From Paenibacillus sp. 1_12 (GTDB lineage: Bacteria; Bacillota; Bacilli; Paenibacillales; NBRC-103111): DNA of 64,000 nucleotides. Shown here piece after piece: positions 52,771 through 61,521 of the stretch; the first letter of the stretch is position 1; each line of letters begins with the position of its first letter. The stretch spans positions 496,001-560,000 of the forward strand of contig NZ_FOTE01000002.1 in the NCBI RefSeq assembly GCF_900114475.1. The letters run 5' to 3'. Below the pieces are notes generated by a model that did not search any database, was not told the DNA's origin, and was given only the letters and a program-made list of their open reading frames with translations. A program made the translations under genes and the position numbers.

Positions 52771-53078
52771 CATAGTACAGAGGTGTTTCACTTCGTAGTG
52801 GAGAGGTGTTTGTTTTCGTAGTAGAGAGGTGGTTCGTATGAGAGCGGTCGTTGCTTTCGTAGTGCAGAGTGGTTTCATTTCGTAGTACAGAGGTGGTTCG
52901 TAGTACAGAGTGGTTTTATTTCGTAGTACAGAGGTGTTTAACTCGTAGTACAGAGGTGTTTCGTAGTACAGAGGTGTTTTCTTCGTAGTAGAGAGGTGGG
53001 AAAAAGATGAAGAAAAATGTACTTTTTTTCATTTTTTCGTAGTACAGAGGTGTTACCTTTCGTAGTGGAGAGGTGTTT
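52771..53078 (+). repeat. Iteron array: 12 clear and one degenerate copies of an 18-bp direct repeat
   Basis: Unit CGTAGTACAGAGGTGTTT. Starts: 52771, 52794, 52817, 52835 (degenerate), 52858, 52881, 52899, 52922, 52944, 52962, 52984, 53038, 53061. Perfect copies are at 52922, 52944 and 52962. Spacing is 22-23 bases (about two helical turns) or 18, with one 54-base step that contains an AT-rich insert with a T7 run. All copies point the same way. This is the classic structure of plasmid iterons bound by an initiator protein. It lies directly downstream of the Rep-like gene 53125-54285. Confidence 0.93.
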
Positions 53079-53090
53079 GGATTAGCAATA

Positions 53091-53118
53091 AAAAAAGCCC
53101 CTTCTGATGAAGAGGCTC
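53091..53118 (-). terminator. Terminator of the Rep-like gene
   Basis: Stem AGCCTCTTC / GAAGGGGCT with a four-base loop and seven T residues on the minus strand, starting seven bases after the stop codon. It insulates the iterons from rep transcription. Confidence 0.88.
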
Positions 53119-53124
53119 TTCGAG

Positions 53125-54285
53125 TTAAATAAGCAAACGTTCCTCGATCGTATCGGTCGCTTTTTGCAGCCATTCGCTGGGCTCGAATATGACTTTGACG
53201 GGTACCCGTCCTTTTTTGACGATTTCATAATTGCGGATTACATCAAAATTTTGCAGCTCATCAAACGAGTTTTTCAGCATCACATAGGCCTTGTAATTAT
53301 CATTCGTGTTTAGACCCAAATGATTAATCAAAGCTTCCACCTCAAGGACAAACTCCCGATCCTTCGTTTTGTTAACGACAATCAGATACAAGTTTTTTGA
53401 AGTTGGTGTAGCCAGATCATTAAACAGCGAAATACTGATTGATACCACGTTGCCTGCCAGAAGATTTTTGTACAAGTCATCACTGAGCCTTATAAAGACG
53501 GTATTCGTGTCCCGATCGATATCCACATCTTGAAAAGGGTTATGAATCTTGGTTCTTCTGCGCTTCTTGGCTTCAGCATCATAAAATTCTTCCATCACAA
53601 TAGAAGTTTTTCCGAGATTGTCCAGACTCGTATGCAGCGTATCATATTCACCGCCGTTAATATCCGCATTCACATTATGCAGCAGCTCTTTAAATGCGAA
53701 TTCAAACTCCTTGGCTTTCCCCTTCTGCTCCCACATCTTAAAAACACCAAATAAATTACGCGCATCATAAGGCAGCAGCAGGGTGCCATTGCTATTTTGA
53801 TAGAACAAGTTTCTGAAGCCGGTTTTGTTCAATTCGAGAATTCCCTTTTGGTTCCGTCTCAGCTTAAGTGTGGACTCATTCGGAGTCGTCGAGGAAATAA
53901 AAGGATGATCAATAAAATTCCGTTCTACGCTATGGCTAAACTGGCGATTCTGCTCCTGTTTTCTCTGAATGGCTTTTTCTAGAATCAATATCTGCATTTC
54001 CAAATATTCCTGTTGTTCAAAAAGTTCTTCAGTCGGCGTACTATGGTTTTCAAGATTCATTAGGATTTTTTGAGAAATGTCATTTCGGGTTTCAACTATT
54101 TTCCCCGAGATCCTCTTGAGTTCATATATTTTCTTATTGATAAGTGACGAGCTATATCCGTTAATCTCTTCATCAAGCTGGCCCATAATCATTTTTTCGT
54201 CAGATGATACTGACTTGAGCTGCTTCTTTAGGTCAATCAGCTTTGGCGCATATTTCTCAAGCACGTTAATAATCGCTTTACTCAA
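53125..54285 (-). CDS. Replication initiator-like protein (RepA/RPA-type)
   Basis: A 386-residue protein starting with TTG. The first 130 residues are a charged, predicted coiled-coil region. From about 150 on, the text resembles plasmid replication initiator A proteins: LLLPYDARNLFGVFKMWEQKGK, then ELLHNVNADINGGEYDTLHTSLDNLGKTSIVMEEF, VDIDRDTNTVFIRLSDDLYKNLLAG and a second winged-helix-like half (SKNLYLIVVNKTKDREFVLEVEALINHLGL). The gene ends just before the iteron array. Its own promoter (54320-54348) overlaps an iteron-like sequence, which suggests autoregulation. The family call is from memory of motif order, so moderate certainty. Confidence 0.68.
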   Translation of the reverse strand: MSKAIINVLEKYAPKLIDLKKQLKSVSSDEKMIMGQLDEEINGYSSSLINKKIYELKRISGKIVETRNDISQKILMNLENHSTPTEELFEQQEYLEMQILILEKAIQRKQEQNRQFSHSVERNFIDHPFISSTTPNESTLKLRRNQKGILELNKTGFRNLFYQNSNGTLLLPYDARNLFGVFKMWEQKGKAKEFEFAFKELLHNVNADINGGEYDTLHTSLDNLGKTSIVMEEFYDAEAKKRRRTKIHNPFQDVDIDRDTNTVFIRLSDDLYKNLLAGNVVSISISLFNDLATPTSKNLYLIVVNKTKDREFVLEVEALINHLGLNTNDNYKAYVMLKNSFDELQNFDVIRNYEIVKKGRVPVKVIFEPSEWLQKATDTIEERLLI

Positions 54286-54319
54286 TTCAAATTCACCAGC
54301 CTTTTAAATTGCTCATCTT

Positions 54320-54348
54320 ATTGTAGTACGAGTTCATTAAATTAACAA
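54320..54348 (-). promoter_or_regulatory. Promoter of the Rep-like gene with an iteron-like site
   Basis: Minus-strand -35 TTGTTA (54343-54348), 17-base spacer, -10 TACAAT (54320-54325). The plus-strand sequence TGTAGTACGAG at 54322-54332 matches the first part of the iteron and covers the -10, as expected if the initiator represses its own gene. Confidence 0.6.
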
Positions 54349-54354
54349 CAAGAA

Positions 54355-54387
54355 AGGCTCCAGCCAACAAATTACGTCAGCGGAGCC
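54355..54387 (-). terminator. Terminator of the operon ending at 54393
   Basis: Stem GGCTCC / GGAGCC with an additional GC pair, followed by TTTCTTGTT, directly after the stop codon of the TIM-barrel gene. Confidence 0.65.
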
Positions 54388-54392
54388 TGCAA

Positions 54393-55235
54393 CTAACATT
54401 CATATTTCTTGATAAGACCCTTCAAATGGTAGCGCATCAGTATCGTCTGTTCAACCGCATTCATGCCGGCTGCATCTTCCTCAGGGCCATTCCAAAATTC
54501 CATAGCTATGATGCCCTGCCAACGAAGCCCTCTTAGCCTTTTAATAATGATATCAAAATCAATTTCTCCATGCTCGAAAGGACATTTCGGCCAACCGACT
54601 GCCGCTTGTCTTGCATGCATGTGCCCCGTATACTTCAACAGGCTCATCGTTTCCTCCTGGTCGTATCCGTTTATCTGAAAGTGCAGAAAGTCCAGTGTAT
54701 ATTTCAGGCCTTCTACGATTTGAGCCATTTCCATAGCTTGGGTGGGCACATTCAGCAGCGAGGCTCTGCTTGGCTCAACATGAAAGGAAATGCCATGCTC
54801 GGCTGCAATAACTACCATTTGTCTAAGTGTGTCAGCCGCATTTTCGAATGAACGTTCAAAGCCCAATTCCTGATTTAACGTTCCGGCTGAACCCATGATG
54901 CTTCGAAAACCGGCCAGCTGAGCATAAGTACATATCCTGGCGAAATTATCCAACATTTTCCCTCTGATTAGGGTATCCGGTTGACTGTTATCCACGCTGA
55001 CCCCATCAACAGTTACCGTACCCAGGAAATATTCAGCCAGCTTGAGATCGTATTTCACAGAAAGCTCTCTGACAAGCAGTGCTTGTCTCTTCGGATTACT
55101 AAGTACATCAGACTGTTTGATCGTTCCAACCGAATCCACATCAATATAGGCATATCCCAGTTTTTTAATGAATGCAAAAATTTCATCTGGTGTGCCGGCA
55201 CCGTAATTTCTGGAGTGGCAGCTTAGCCCAATCAT
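54393..55235 (-). CDS. Sugar phosphate isomerase/epimerase, TIM-barrel
   Basis: About 280 residues from 55233-55235 (MIGLSCHSR), preceded by GGAGGG. Xylose isomerase-like barrel with AYIDVDSVG, FHVEPSRASLLNVP, the metal-site Asp/His of KYTLDFLHFQ and GHMHARQAAVGWPKCPFEHGEIDFDII, and the final AMEFWNGPEED strand with the last Glu. Substrate unknown. It starts one base after the oxidoreductase gene upstream, so the two are tightly linked, the same pairing of families as at 10960-13389. Last gene of the operon. Confidence 0.88.
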   Translation of the reverse strand: MIGLSCHSRNYGAGTPDEIFAFIKKLGYAYIDVDSVGTIKQSDVLSNPKRQALLVRELSVKYDLKLAEYFLGTVTVDGVSVDNSQPDTLIRGKMLDNFARICTYAQLAGFRSIMGSAGTLNQELGFERSFENAADTLRQMVVIAAEHGISFHVEPSRASLLNVPTQAMEMAQIVEGLKYTLDFLHFQINGYDQEETMSLLKYTGHMHARQAAVGWPKCPFEHGEIDFDIIIKRLRGLRWQGIIAMEFWNGPEEDAAGMNAVEQTILMRYHLKGLIKKYEC

Positions 55236-55236
55236 C

Positions 55237-56328
55237 CTAATTCCCTCCAAGTTCAGGGGATGAATCCAGCCTGATCTGCAGCCCGTTGTTTTTCATCGAC
55301 AATTGAAGCGCGTCCAGTATCTTCATGACCCTTAAGCTTCTCTCACCGTTACTAATATTGGATTCTTTCCCTTCGCGAATACAATCAAAAAAATGCTCGT
55401 ACATCGCAGCATGGGTTCTTCCGCATGAGATCATCGGTTTGGACTCCATCAGCTGCCCATCCTTATGCTGCGTATAGATACGAATGCAATCATCGGATCG
55501 CTCTTTATAGCACTTGTTGACATCATACCGGATTAAGCCTGTATCCCCTTGAATACTAACCTCATATTCGGCTGGAGCCACTGCCGATCTCATTGCCTTA
55601 TATATAAAGCTGCTTCCATTATCAAATTGAATTAACGCCAGGGAGCAATCATCCACTTCGCCAGCTTCTCTCAGCTCGAGAGGAATCGATAGATTATCAT
55701 ATTTATAATAGCCAAGACCTGTTACGGATATCGGTTTCGGATCATTCAAGAAGTATAGCGCCCATTCCACATTGTGGGAAGCGCTTTCCATACTGATACC
55801 ATCCCCACCGATTGTTTTACGTTTTTGATGGTCATTGCTCCTGGAAGACGCACGCGTAATGCTTACGTTGAATACCTCTCCCAGCTCTTTATTATCAATC
55901 ATTCGTTTAAACATGAACATCTGATTTTGCAGCATGCCGTTGGAGCCGACGATAAATACTTTTCCGCTTTGTCTGGCAGCTTCCAGCACCTCGCGCATTT
56001 CCTGTTCATTCAAGGTTGCCGGTTTTTCGAGATATACATGTTTTCCAGCCTTTATTGCATCAATGGCAATAGCTGCGTGAGTAAACGTAGGTGTACAGAT
56101 GGAAACGGCATTGATCTCTTTCAGCGAAAGCAGATCTTTATAATCCTCAAAGCTATGTGGGATATCAAATTTGCCGGCAGCTTTATCTGCCAGTCCCGGC
56201 ATGGCATCTGCTGCGGCATAGATCTGTACATCTGGATCATTCACGGAAAGGATCGATGGAATATGCCTCTCTACGGTAACTCTGCCCATTCCGATAATCC
56301 CCAGACGGATTTGTTGTTCTTTTTGCAT
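55237..56328 (-). CDS. Gfo/Idh/MocA family oxidoreductase
   Basis: A 363-residue protein with the Rossmann motif LGIIGMGRVTVERHIP, the EKPATLNEQEMREVLEAA motif and a C-terminal sugar-binding domain with the catalytic-site segment GGDGISMESASHNVEWALYF (the His replaces the more common Asp-x-x-x-His arrangement only partly). An AAGGAGGG site precedes the ATG. It acts with the TIM-barrel isomerase that starts one base after it, probably converting the sugar released by the upstream esterase and importer module. Confidence 0.9.
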   Translation of the reverse strand: MQKEQQIRLGIIGMGRVTVERHIPSILSVNDPDVQIYAAADAMPGLADKAAGKFDIPHSFEDYKDLLSLKEINAVSICTPTFTHAAIAIDAIKAGKHVYLEKPATLNEQEMREVLEAARQSGKVFIVGSNGMLQNQMFMFKRMIDNKELGEVFNVSITRASSRSNDHQKRKTIGGDGISMESASHNVEWALYFLNDPKPISVTGLGYYKYDNLSIPLELREAGEVDDCSLALIQFDNGSSFIYKAMRSAVAPAEYEVSIQGDTGLIRYDVNKCYKERSDDCIRIYTQHKDGQLMESKPMISCGRTHAAMYEHFFDCIREGKESNISNGERSLRVMKILDALQLSMKNNGLQIRLDSSPELGGN

Positions 56329-56402
56329 GGCAAGCCCTCCTTGGTAGTCTGTTCGATGAAGCGAACCGAGAATATATTGAATTTGAAATTCCTATTGAAT
56401 GG

Positions 56403-57446
56403 TTATTGGGCAGACAAATGCCTATGAAGCCAATCGTAAGCTTTGGCACCCGAAATCTCGTGTTTTCCCGGATGAATGTCCTCTTCAAGCTGTTCTTCTG
56501 CATCTAGAACGTGATAGATCGATTTTAAATGGTTAAGCGCTTTAATAGTTCCTGCAATCGGAAATCCGAGATCGAATTCACCGGATTCAATAAGCAAAGG
56601 CCGCGGAGCGATTAGTCCCCAAATATCCGGCATTTCTGCAATATTCAACATATCCGGTATGTAATTATCGGAGCAATGAGGCTTGGCCAATATACTATCG
56701 CCGTAGGTATTGGTGTATCCGCTAATGACGGCTGCTTGAATTCGTTCATCAATTGCCGCTGTCAATGCCATAACTAGACCGCCACCGGAGAAGCCCATAC
56801 AACCGATTCTTTGTGGAGCGACCTCATTCAAAGATAATAAATAATCGATACAGCACATCATTTCATGTACTCGATAACCGGCTAACGTTTTGCCAGCCAT
56901 AAGCAGATTCGTGGACAATCTGAAACAGGAATTAGCATTCGGTTCCTTATCCTGATCCTGCAATAATCTTCGGTCCCCTAAGCCCAGTAACTCAGGCACG
57001 ATCACGATAAACCCGCGTTTGACCAGTTCAATGGGGTAATCTTTATAAATACCGACCTCGTCTTCCCTGTCGCTTCCGTCGGGCATCAGCCCAATAAGCT
57101 GCTTGTACCCATAGCCGTGACCCGGACAAGCAACAATTGCGGGAACTGTACCCTCTCCAGCTTGAGGTGTTACGTGTTTCGGGATAAGTACATAACAGGG
57201 CATTGTCAAATAACGATCCGTTGTAAGTTCGATATGCTCACGAATATATTCGCCACAGTCTACCCGCTCCAAGCTTACAGGATTCAGCGGAACCGTGCCT
57301 CGCTGCGGCAGCACGAGCGCCTGAATCAATCTTTCTTTTAAAGCCGCTCTCCATTCACTCCATTCCGCCTGTGTATGGGCTTTAAATGTGTGTCTATACG
57401 TCTGACTAGCATAAAGCTGTTCAAGAAATTCATCGGGATTCCACAT
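56403..57446 (-). CDS. Alpha/beta hydrolase, acetyl xylan esterase-like
   Basis: About 347 residues from the ATG at 57444-57446, nine bases after GGAGG (a first ATG at 57452 is too close to the site). Catalytic triad candidates are Ser in GCMGFSGGGLVMAL (G-x-S-x-G), Asp in LIESGEFDLGFP and His in DIHPGKHEISG. The N-terminal GHGYGYKQLIG forms the oxyanion region. No signal peptide, so it acts on imported sugars. It probably removes acetyl or other acyl groups from oligosaccharides delivered by the importer at 59883-63381. It overlaps or abuts the preceding regulator gene. Confidence 0.85.
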   Translation of the reverse strand: MWNPDEFLEQLYASQTYRHTFKAHTQAEWSEWRAALKERLIQALVLPQRGTVPLNPVSLERVDCGEYIREHIELTTDRYLTMPCYVLIPKHVTPQAGEGTVPAIVACPGHGYGYKQLIGLMPDGSDREDEVGIYKDYPIELVKRGFIVIVPELLGLGDRRLLQDQDKEPNANSCFRLSTNLLMAGKTLAGYRVHEMMCCIDYLLSLNEVAPQRIGCMGFSGGGLVMALTAAIDERIQAAVISGYTNTYGDSILAKPHCSDNYIPDMLNIAEMPDIWGLIAPRPLLIESGEFDLGFPIAGTIKALNHLKSIYHVLDAEEQLEEDIHPGKHEISGAKAYDWLHRHLSAQ

Positions 57447-57451
57447 CAACA

Positions 57452-59743
57452 TCAGCCTCCATTTTCACTAAGCGACACTTCCCTGTATTGTCCAGGTGTC
57501 ATGCCGGTCGTTTTCTTAAAATAACGGATAAAATTTTGAGGATTGTTATACTGCAGCTTCCGCGCCATATCGGCAATTTTCATCTCGGTTTCGGTCAACC
57601 ATTTCTTGGCAACATCCATCCGATACGTAAGCAAGTAATCACTAAAATTGATATTCATGCTTTTCTTGAGTGCACGCCGGATGTAGCTGGAATGGTAATT
57701 AAGCCGTGAAGCGCATTCCTCCAGCGTCAGCTCACGATCGTATTCACTCTGAATGATTCTTACAACTTCATTGGATATTTTATGGTAAGGTGCTTCTTTA
57801 CTCTGGTCCATCGTTAAAATAATCGGTTCAATAATTTGCTGCATCAGCCACTGCTCGATTTCCTGAACGGTATTAAGACGTTTCAACTGCAGGTACAACG
57901 GGATTGCATTCGTATCCAGAGTGGAGATAGCTGCATCCTGCTGCTCCGGAATATACATCAGATCCATCAGCAGCTTCATAAGCCAGTTCTGCATCTGATT
58001 ATGAGTAAGCTCACGATTTGACAATATCTGCAGAAATTCCTTCAATAATACATGGGCGCGTTTATCATCGGCGAACTTGACCGCTTCGACTAACTGCTTC
58101 TCTAGATGCTCTGGGAAAAATACCATTTGTGTCTCCGGTTCCTCATTTTCAATAAACAGAATCGTTTCGGTATCCTTCGTAATCCGGTATTTCAACGCAT
58201 CCAAACCTTCTGCATAGGCCTTGGACGTCTGATCGTAGGCTTTAAAAGGCCTACTGATACCGGCACTGATAGGAAGATCAAGAAATTTCAAAACATTTTC
58301 CTGGACCTGATTGATCGTTGCATACATAAAATCCTTGAAGTCATCCGGTGAAGCGTGATTGCCTCTAATAACGGTCACTTGTGATTGATCGATGACAACG
58401 GGATTTAAACGATGCTCGGCTGCTACCGTTTCTTCCACAATGTTGCTGACCGCAAATAAAAGCAGATCACGGTCGGTCTCGCTGTAGCGAGTTGTCTCCA
58501 GGGTATCAATTTGTATGGCTACCACCGCCAGCCAGCGAAATTGCTGAGTGTAGCCAAAAAGCTGCAGCTGCTCCTCAATCTCTTTGGCCTGAAGCTGACC
58601 TTGAACTAGCTTGAAAATCATAAATGGCTGTAATTGATGTCTCAGCATTTGAACATGACTGGTCATATGTATATTATTCTGAGACATGGTCTCCATTCGA
58701 CGTTCGATTACTTTGAATTCATCCTGCGGCTCCTGAGTATCCGCGGGTTCTCCAGCAACTGCCGTCTTCTGATACAAGCTGCGTAGCGGAGAATACATCT
58801 TATTGGCTCCTTGCAGTGAAAGTACAATAATCAGAATAAGAATGACTAAACAAGCCCATATCGTTGCCCATCCGATCGCTTGAGACTCACGTGTAATACT
58901 GTCAAGCGAAACGATTGATAAATAAGTCCAACCGTTGTATGACGATTTACGGAAGGTAAAGCCGTACTCCTCATTACCGATTTGTCCGATACGGTATCCG
59001 CTTTGTTCCGGAGCCTGAAGCATATTCTGCAGCAGCAGCGAATCACGCAGGCCTTTATCCACATCAGGCAACAGATCGGTCGCCAATATATTTCCTTGCT
59101 CATCAACAACCATCAAAGAGCCAAGCTCACTGCTTTTGGGAAGTACCTTGAATAGCTCTTGGTTAGACATTTGGGTCACCAAAAATGCGGTAGGCTTCAC
59201 AGAATAGCTGGGAAATCGTTTGACCAAGTAAATATTCGTTTGCGCTGTTGCTCCATCCTTACTTACTGTAGGTTCAGTCAACCATTTAAAAGGTCGATCA
59301 ATTCCTGTCAACAAAGCAAGCCTGCCAGCGTCCGTGAATTCATCCAGCTTGGCATAGCCCTTATTACTAATGCTCCAATTCTGATCGATACTGACTAATT
59401 GAATATCACGGATACCCAACTCATAGATCTGAATACGCTGCAAGGTTTCCATCACCTTATCGACAAGGGGGAAATCTCTGGCCTGAATGCGCATTTGAAA
59501 AATATCACTGACTGGCTGAGTATTGACCAGCTGAAAGATGGAGAAGTCAATAATTTTCAACGTGTTTTCAAGCTGGATTTGGGTTTGATGCAATAGCTGA
59601 TCATTGCCCTGCAGCACTTTTCTTTCAATAATGCTGGAGGATTTCATATACGAAAAAATACCTAATACCATAACGGGAATGGCACCAAGCAGCAAGCATA
59701 GCATAAATAGTTTTACGTGATAGCGCGATAACTTCAGCTTCAT
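57452..59743 (-). CDS. Membrane-anchored AraC family transcriptional regulator
   Basis: A 763-residue protein with the same architecture as 27324-29573. Helix 1 (LFMLCLLLGAIPVMVLGIFSYM) is near residues 11-32, an extracellular Cache-like sensor of about 250 residues follows, then helix 2 near 290-312, a cytoplasmic linker and a C-terminal AraC domain (ASRLNYHSSYIRRALKKSMN, LQYNNPQNFIRYFKKTTGMTPGQYR). It senses an outside sugar and controls the operon it lies in. It is located between the binding-protein gene and the esterase gene. Confidence 0.91.
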   Translation of the reverse strand: MKLKLSRYHVKLFMLCLLLGAIPVMVLGIFSYMKSSSIIERKVLQGNDQLLHQTQIQLENTLKIIDFSIFQLVNTQPVSDIFQMRIQARDFPLVDKVMETLQRIQIYELGIRDIQLVSIDQNWSISNKGYAKLDEFTDAGRLALLTGIDRPFKWLTEPTVSKDGATAQTNIYLVKRFPSYSVKPTAFLVTQMSNQELFKVLPKSSELGSLMVVDEQGNILATDLLPDVDKGLRDSLLLQNMLQAPEQSGYRIGQIGNEEYGFTFRKSSYNGWTYLSIVSLDSITRESQAIGWATIWACLVILILIIVLSLQGANKMYSPLRSLYQKTAVAGEPADTQEPQDEFKVIERRMETMSQNNIHMTSHVQMLRHQLQPFMIFKLVQGQLQAKEIEEQLQLFGYTQQFRWLAVVAIQIDTLETTRYSETDRDLLLFAVSNIVEETVAAEHRLNPVVIDQSQVTVIRGNHASPDDFKDFMYATINQVQENVLKFLDLPISAGISRPFKAYDQTSKAYAEGLDALKYRITKDTETILFIENEEPETQMVFFPEHLEKQLVEAVKFADDKRAHVLLKEFLQILSNRELTHNQMQNWLMKLLMDLMYIPEQQDAAISTLDTNAIPLYLQLKRLNTVQEIEQWLMQQIIEPIILTMDQSKEAPYHKISNEVVRIIQSEYDRELTLEECASRLNYHSSYIRRALKKSMNINFSDYLLTYRMDVAKKWLTETEMKIADMARKLQYNNPQNFIRYFKKTTGMTPGQYREVSLSENGG

Positions 59744-59850
59744 GACGATCTCACTTTCCTTATGTCAATTCAAACGTTCAATCTGCTTCCATTATCGCAT
59801 TAACCTGGATGAAATCCTATAATCATTAGCGCTACTTTTGAAGAAAAGAA

Positions 59851-59880
59851 GAGGAACCTGATGGTTCCTCCCTAAAAATC
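59851..59880 (-). terminator. Terminator or attenuator after the binding-protein gene
   Basis: Stem GAGGAACC / GGTTCCTC with a four-base loop and a pyrimidine-rich tail on the minus strand, just past the stop at 59883. It probably lowers expression of the downstream regulator relative to the binding protein. Confidence 0.7.
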
Positions 59881-59882
59881 AT

Positions 59883-61385
59883 TTATTTTTTGCTAATCTT
59901 GTCATATTCTGTCTTGTATTCAGCCATAACTTGATCGCCGCCAATTTTTTGCCAGTTGGCTACGGCTTGCTCAAAGCCCTTTTCATCGATCTCGCCAATA
60001 ATGAATTTAGTTCTTGCGTCGGATATTACCTGATCCAACTGTTTGCCTTTTTCCATATAAGTTTTGGAAAGAAGTGGAAGAGCTGGATTCGGTACAGCGA
60101 ATTTCTCATTGTCGGCAATAAGCTTGTTAAACTTGGTTACTGCCGGATCGACATTGCCCTGTAGAGCCTTGCTTCCGTCAAATACCATCAATTGAAACAG
60201 CGTATTATACACTTCATCCGTATAGACCTTCTCGTCGATACGAATAGCTTTTCCATTTTCTAACTTGTAGTGCTTGCCTTCGATTCCCCAATTCATCAGG
60301 GTCTGAACTTTTTCATCGCCCAATTTATCAATGAATGTAAGAACTTGTTTCAGCTCTGCTTCTGTTTTTACACTTGTCTTCGGAATCATAAATACGCTGT
60401 TGTAGCCGGTTCCCGCCTGAACCTTGACGCCGTTTGGTCCGCTTACATTAGCAATGGTATCCAGCTTGGCATTAGGATTCGCTTTGAACAAATCGGTAAA
60501 CCGTGCATTCAAATCATCATAAGCTCCGATGTAGACTCCTGCTTTACCTTGATTCATCAGTACGGTACGATCCTTTACAACTGGAAAATCACTATTCATC
60601 ACTTTATCTTTGAACATTTGCTGAATCAATTTCAGACCATCCATATAAGGCTTGGTCATAAAATCTGGCGTCATCTTGCCGTCATTATAAGCCCACAAAT
60701 TAGGTGTTCCCATAGCAGCAAGCAAATGAAGAATTAATGAGCTGTTGGAGTCAAAAGAGATACCGAACGTATCATTCTTGCCGTTTTTATCAGGATCATT
60801 ATACGTGAACGCTTTAAACACATTGAGCAGTTCATCGATGGTTTTGGGCTCCTGCAGCCCCAGATTGTCCAACCAGTCCTTACGGATAATAATTCCGTTT
60901 CGAGCAATGGCCCGCCAGCGGTAAATTCCGTATACCTTGCCTTCAATAGAAATATTGGATAAACGTGCTTCATCCATCGTCTTCAGATTGGGATAATCCT
61001 TCAGATAGGGCCCCAGCTCCCAGAACAAACCTGCCTTGGCAGCTTCAATAATCGCCGGATTTCGGTCGTCCTTCACGAGAAGCAGCTTCGGCAAATCTCC
61101 TGCAACAGCAATCGAGGCCGTTACTTTCTCACTGTAGCTGGCGCTTGGTACCCAGGTTACGTTAAGCTTGGTGTTGGTATATTCCTGAAGCAGCTTCATC
61201 GGCTCGCTGTCCATTTTTGGCGGCTCAGCCGTTAAATATTGGTTCATCATCGTAATTTCCACGGGACCGGTTGCTGCAGCCGCTCCTGGTTTTGTCTCTG
61301 TGCCATTTGCACAAGCAGAAGTAATGGCTAATGATAAAGCTCCTGCAGCCAACAGGCCTTGCTTGACTAAACGTTTCGTTTGCAT
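59883..61385 (-). CDS. ABC transporter solute-binding lipoprotein (LplA/YtcQ type)
   Basis: A 500-residue lipoprotein with signal and a lipobox-like ITSAC (Cys near 26). Family pattern: PVEITMMNQYLTAEPPKMDSEP, GIIIRKDWLDNLGLQEPKTIDELLNVFKAF, and the DPDKNGKNDTFGISFD segment, which looks like a calcium-binding loop typical of this group. It serves the permeases at 61522-63381. Ligand unknown; the esterase in the operon suggests an acylated plant oligosaccharide. A cre-like TATAAGCGTTACCA lies at 61407-61420, between this gene and the permease before it. Confidence 0.92.
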   Translation of the reverse strand: MQTKRLVKQGLLAAGALSLAITSACANGTETKPGAAAATGPVEITMMNQYLTAEPPKMDSEPMKLLQEYTNTKLNVTWVPSASYSEKVTASIAVAGDLPKLLLVKDDRNPAIIEAAKAGLFWELGPYLKDYPNLKTMDEARLSNISIEGKVYGIYRWRAIARNGIIIRKDWLDNLGLQEPKTIDELLNVFKAFTYNDPDKNGKNDTFGISFDSNSSLILHLLAAMGTPNLWAYNDGKMTPDFMTKPYMDGLKLIQQMFKDKVMNSDFPVVKDRTVLMNQGKAGVYIGAYDDLNARFTDLFKANPNAKLDTIANVSGPNGVKVQAGTGYNSVFMIPKTSVKTEAELKQVLTFIDKLGDEKVQTLMNWGIEGKHYKLENGKAIRIDEKVYTDEVYNTLFQLMVFDGSKALQGNVDPAVTKFNKLIADNEKFAVPNPALPLLSKTYMEKGKQLDQVISDARTKFIIGEIDEKGFEQAVANWQKIGGDQVMAEYKTEYDKISKK

Positions 61386-61406
61386 GAATAAGTTCGCCTC
61401 CTAATA

Positions 61407-61420
61407 TGGTAACGCTTATA
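61407..61420 (-). promoter_or_regulatory. Possible cre (CcpA) site
   Basis: TATAAGCGTTACCA on the minus strand matches the cre consensus except at two positions and is nearly palindromic. It lies 22 bases upstream of the lipoprotein start, between it and the permease gene. Confidence 0.4.
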
Positions 61421-61521
61421 GTAGATTTGCATTCTAATGATTAAGGAACTATGTATGCAGAGGATTACGTTCACAATTAAGGCACCCAAGCAAATTATAC
61501 ACTGGCTGCTTCAAAAAGCGA

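Noticed and set aside
52771-53078. CRISPR array
   Set aside because: The repeats are direct and regularly spaced, but the gaps are only 0-5 bases and repeat-like, and one is 36 bases; there are no spacers and no cas genes. It is an iteron array.
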